The notes under the pieces were generated by a model that worked only from the letters and a program-made list of their open reading frames with translations, made no database searches and had not been told where the DNA came from. From Candidatus Hydrothermarchaeota archaeon (GTDB lineage Archaea; Hydrothermarchaeota; Hydrothermarchaeia; Hydrothermarchaeales; WAQR01), in contig WAQR01000146.1 of NCBI GenBank assembly GCA_015520145.1, forward strand, positions 1 to 5,941: a stretch of DNA of 5,941 nt, given 5' to 3'. The number at the start of each line of letters is the position of its first letter. Position 1 is the stretch's first letter. Below are positions 4,899 to 5,941 of this stretch, piece after piece. The translations under genes were made by a program, and so were the position numbers.

Positions 4899-5477
4899 TT
4901 GGAAGATAAAAATGTGATTATCATCCCGTCTGGCAGGACAGGAAATGATCGCTCTTTAGACCTCGGGAAGGAATCTATATTAATTGAATATGACCCGACA
5001 AGCAAATACGAGAAGATAGTAATAGAGATTGCAAATGACGTGCTGGAACGCGGAAGCTATGTACTCCTTGTATCATCTCCTCCAAGGACAGGAGTTTATC
5101 TGGATGCCCTAAAAAAACATTTTGAAAATGGGACATTGAGGCTTGTGAATCTCTCGATAACCGGGACACTATCTCTTGAGAGCGAGGTCATTGAGATACC
5201 TGTACAGCAGTTGGAGTGGTTTTCAGATGTGTTTAGGCGGTTGACAAAGGGCAGTATCGTGATATTCGAGCCACTGAGCGATATAATATTACACCTTGGT
5301 ATGGAGCAGTCTTATAAGTTTTTAAGGCAGAATATCGAGCTTATCCAGAAAATGGGGGCAGGAATCGCTGTCATGATTAATTACAACGCACACAGGAAAG
5401 AGGATTTAAGCGCGTTTGAAAATCTTTTATTAAACCTTGCAAGGATATCAGACGACCGCCTGGTGATGATAAGGTAG
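4899..5477 (+). CDS. RecA/KaiC-fold-like protein with degenerate P-loop (DUF835/DUF7504-like)
   Basis: A 192-residue soluble protein that I recognise only by general pattern. SILIEYDPTSKYEKIVIEIA at 26-45 leads to a beta-strand YVLLVSSPPRTGVYLDAL (54-71). This strand and loop stand where RecA/KaiC-fold ATPases carry Walker A, but no GxxxxGK[ST] is present. SIVIFEPLSDIILHLG at 119-134 resembles a Walker B strand and following loop, with Glu124 in place of Asp. An amphipathic helix, MEQSYKFLRQNIELIQKMGA (135-154), and a last strand GIAVMINYNAHRK follow. The pattern recalls DUF835 and DUF7504 domains found in archaeal sensory or regulatory proteins, so a non-catalytic signalling or scaffold role is a guess. 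The start is uncertain: TTG at 4899 has only AAGGA directly against it, while GTG at 4914 has GGAAGAT upstream. An in-frame TAA at 4893 rules out longer forms. It converges with gatE. Confidence 0.72.
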   Translation: MEDKNVIIIPSGRTGNDRSLDLGKESILIEYDPTSKYEKIVIEIANDVLERGSYVLLVSSPPRTGVYLDALKKHFENGTLRLVNLSITGTLSLESEVIEIPVQQLEWFSDVFRRLTKGSIVIFEPLSDIILHLGMEQSYKFLRQNIELIQKMGAGIAVMINYNAHRKEDLSAFENLLLNLARISDDRLVMIR

Positions 5478-5501
5478 CAGTTGAATGCTGTCATCATCAC
5501 C
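5462..5501. terminator. Long hairpin spanning both convergent gene ends
   Basis: GGTGATGAT at 5462-5470 pairs perfectly with ATCATCACC at 5493-5501. After a 2-nt bulge (AA, 5471-5472) a second stem of seven pairs forms between 5473-5479 and 5486-5492, with two G-U pairs in RNA, closing a 6-nt loop GTTGAA. It contains both stop codons (TAG 5475-5477 on plus, TGA 5499-5497 on minus), so it would form in either transcript. No T-run follows, so its role may be mRNA 3'-end protection or processing as much as termination. Confidence 0.5.
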
Positions 5502-5941
5502 GAACCTGTATGGTCGATAAATATTTCTTTAACTCCTCGTTAACTATTTCGCTCACAGTCCTGCCGTCAGCCTTTCCTCTTACGTCCTTCATCACAAGAC
5601 CCATCAAAGGCTTTGCTGAATGCTCGCCTTTTTCCTTTATAAAATCCGCCCTATCTTCTATCACTTTTCTTACAATCTTTCGCAAGTCGTCCTCACCAAG
5701 CTGCGTTCCGAGTGCTCCGATTGCATCTTCAACCGTGCTCTCAGGGTTCTCTGATATGGCCTTTATGATATCCGGTATGGCCTCCTTTACTGCCGTGCCT
5801 TTTGATACCTGGACAAATACATCCAAAATCTTCTCACCCGGGATATTATCCACCTGGATACCGTCTCTTTTAAGGTCCTTCATTGTTCCAAGTAAGGTGT
5901 TTGCTACCAGCGTGGGCTGAATCGCAACCTCCCCTAAAACC
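5497..5941 (-). CDS. gatE: Glu-tRNA(Gln) amidotransferase subunit E, C-terminal fragment
   Basis: The last 147 residues of GatE; the gene continues past the right edge, with the frame open to base 5940, so the ATG at 5883 is internal. GatE is the kinase/transamidase subunit of the archaeal GatDE complex that converts Glu-tRNA(Gln) to Gln-tRNA(Gln) with ammonia supplied by GatD. The fragment is the helical YqeY-like tail domain that contacts tRNA. Visible signatures are TLLGTMKDLKRDGIQVDNIP near its start, VSKGTAVKEAIPDII in the middle, and PLMGLVMKDVRGKADG at fragment residues 111-126. The fuller tail, with its inserted helical segment (ENPESTVEDAIGALG) and the MGxVMKxxRGKADG motif, favours GatE over bacterial-type GatB. 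This is the main marker of archaeal origin in the window. It converges with the 192-residue gene, 19 nt apart. Confidence 0.93.
   Translation of the reverse strand, partial: VLGEVAIQPTLVANTLLGTMKDLKRDGIQVDNIPGEKILDVFVQVSKGTAVKEAIPDIIKAISENPESTVEDAIGALGTQLGEDDLRKIVRKVIEDRADFIKEKGEHSAKPLMGLVMKDVRGKADGRTVSEIVNEELKKYLSTIQVR

Noticed and set aside
5510..5920. 136-codon plus-strand open frame opposite gatE
   Set aside because: The minus strand encodes an unmistakable GatE tail; the plus-strand translation is a Ser/Phe/Ile-rich shadow.

Overview
The window looks like an ordinary stretch of archaeal, probably euryarchaeal, chromosome. The best evidence is the 3' end of gatE, the archaea-specific partner in the GatDE Glu-tRNA(Gln) amidotransferase. 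Supporting signs are TATA-box-like promoters (TATAAAAATA, TATAAAAGC), Shine-Dalgarno sites of the GGAGG/GGTGA type, frequent AGG/AGA arginine codons and a small archaeal-style beta-CASP nuclease. An anaerobic methanogen- or ANME-related lineage is my guess from the overall flavour of the proteins; nothing in the window proves it.

Left part (1-1858, + strand): the distal half of a high-affinity phosphate ABC importer operon. It holds the C-terminal end of PstC, complete PstA and complete PstB, tightly packed (1 nt between pstC and pstA, about 40 nt between pstA and pstB). pstS and most of pstC must lie to the left. No phoU follows pstB in this window. A 366-residue soluble protein of unknown function (1913-3013) follows after 54 nt on the same strand. 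It may resemble a conserved uncharacterised family, and a hairpin-forming repeat covers its ribosome-binding region.

Middle part (3078-4718, - strand): a membrane CTP-dependent lipid/polyprenol kinase-like protein (SEC59/DGK1/VTE5 type) and, upstream of it, a metallo-beta-lactamase/beta-CASP nuclease. The 90-nt gap between them carries a perfect 9-bp palindrome and a triplicated TATAAAAGC element. This suggests that the nuclease transcript ends there and the kinase gene has its own promoter. The nuclease appears to start 12 codons upstream of its first canonical start codon, at an ATA codon placed 7 nt after a strong GGAGG.

Right part (4683-5941): a divergent intergenic region rich in small repeats (G-rich GGT repeats, a tandem 12-mer, an 8-bp-arm palindrome, a TATA box). 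Next comes a 192-residue protein that looks like a degenerate RecA/KaiC-fold member (DUF835/DUF7504-like), then the convergent 3' end of gatE. The last two genes are 19 nt apart, and one long hairpin spans both of their stop codons.

I found no CRISPR array, mobile element, tRNA or rRNA, and no convincing case for a wholly new multigene system. The best leads are the possible non-canonical start, the repeat-rich promoters, the overlapping bidirectional hairpin and the two uncharacterised proteins.
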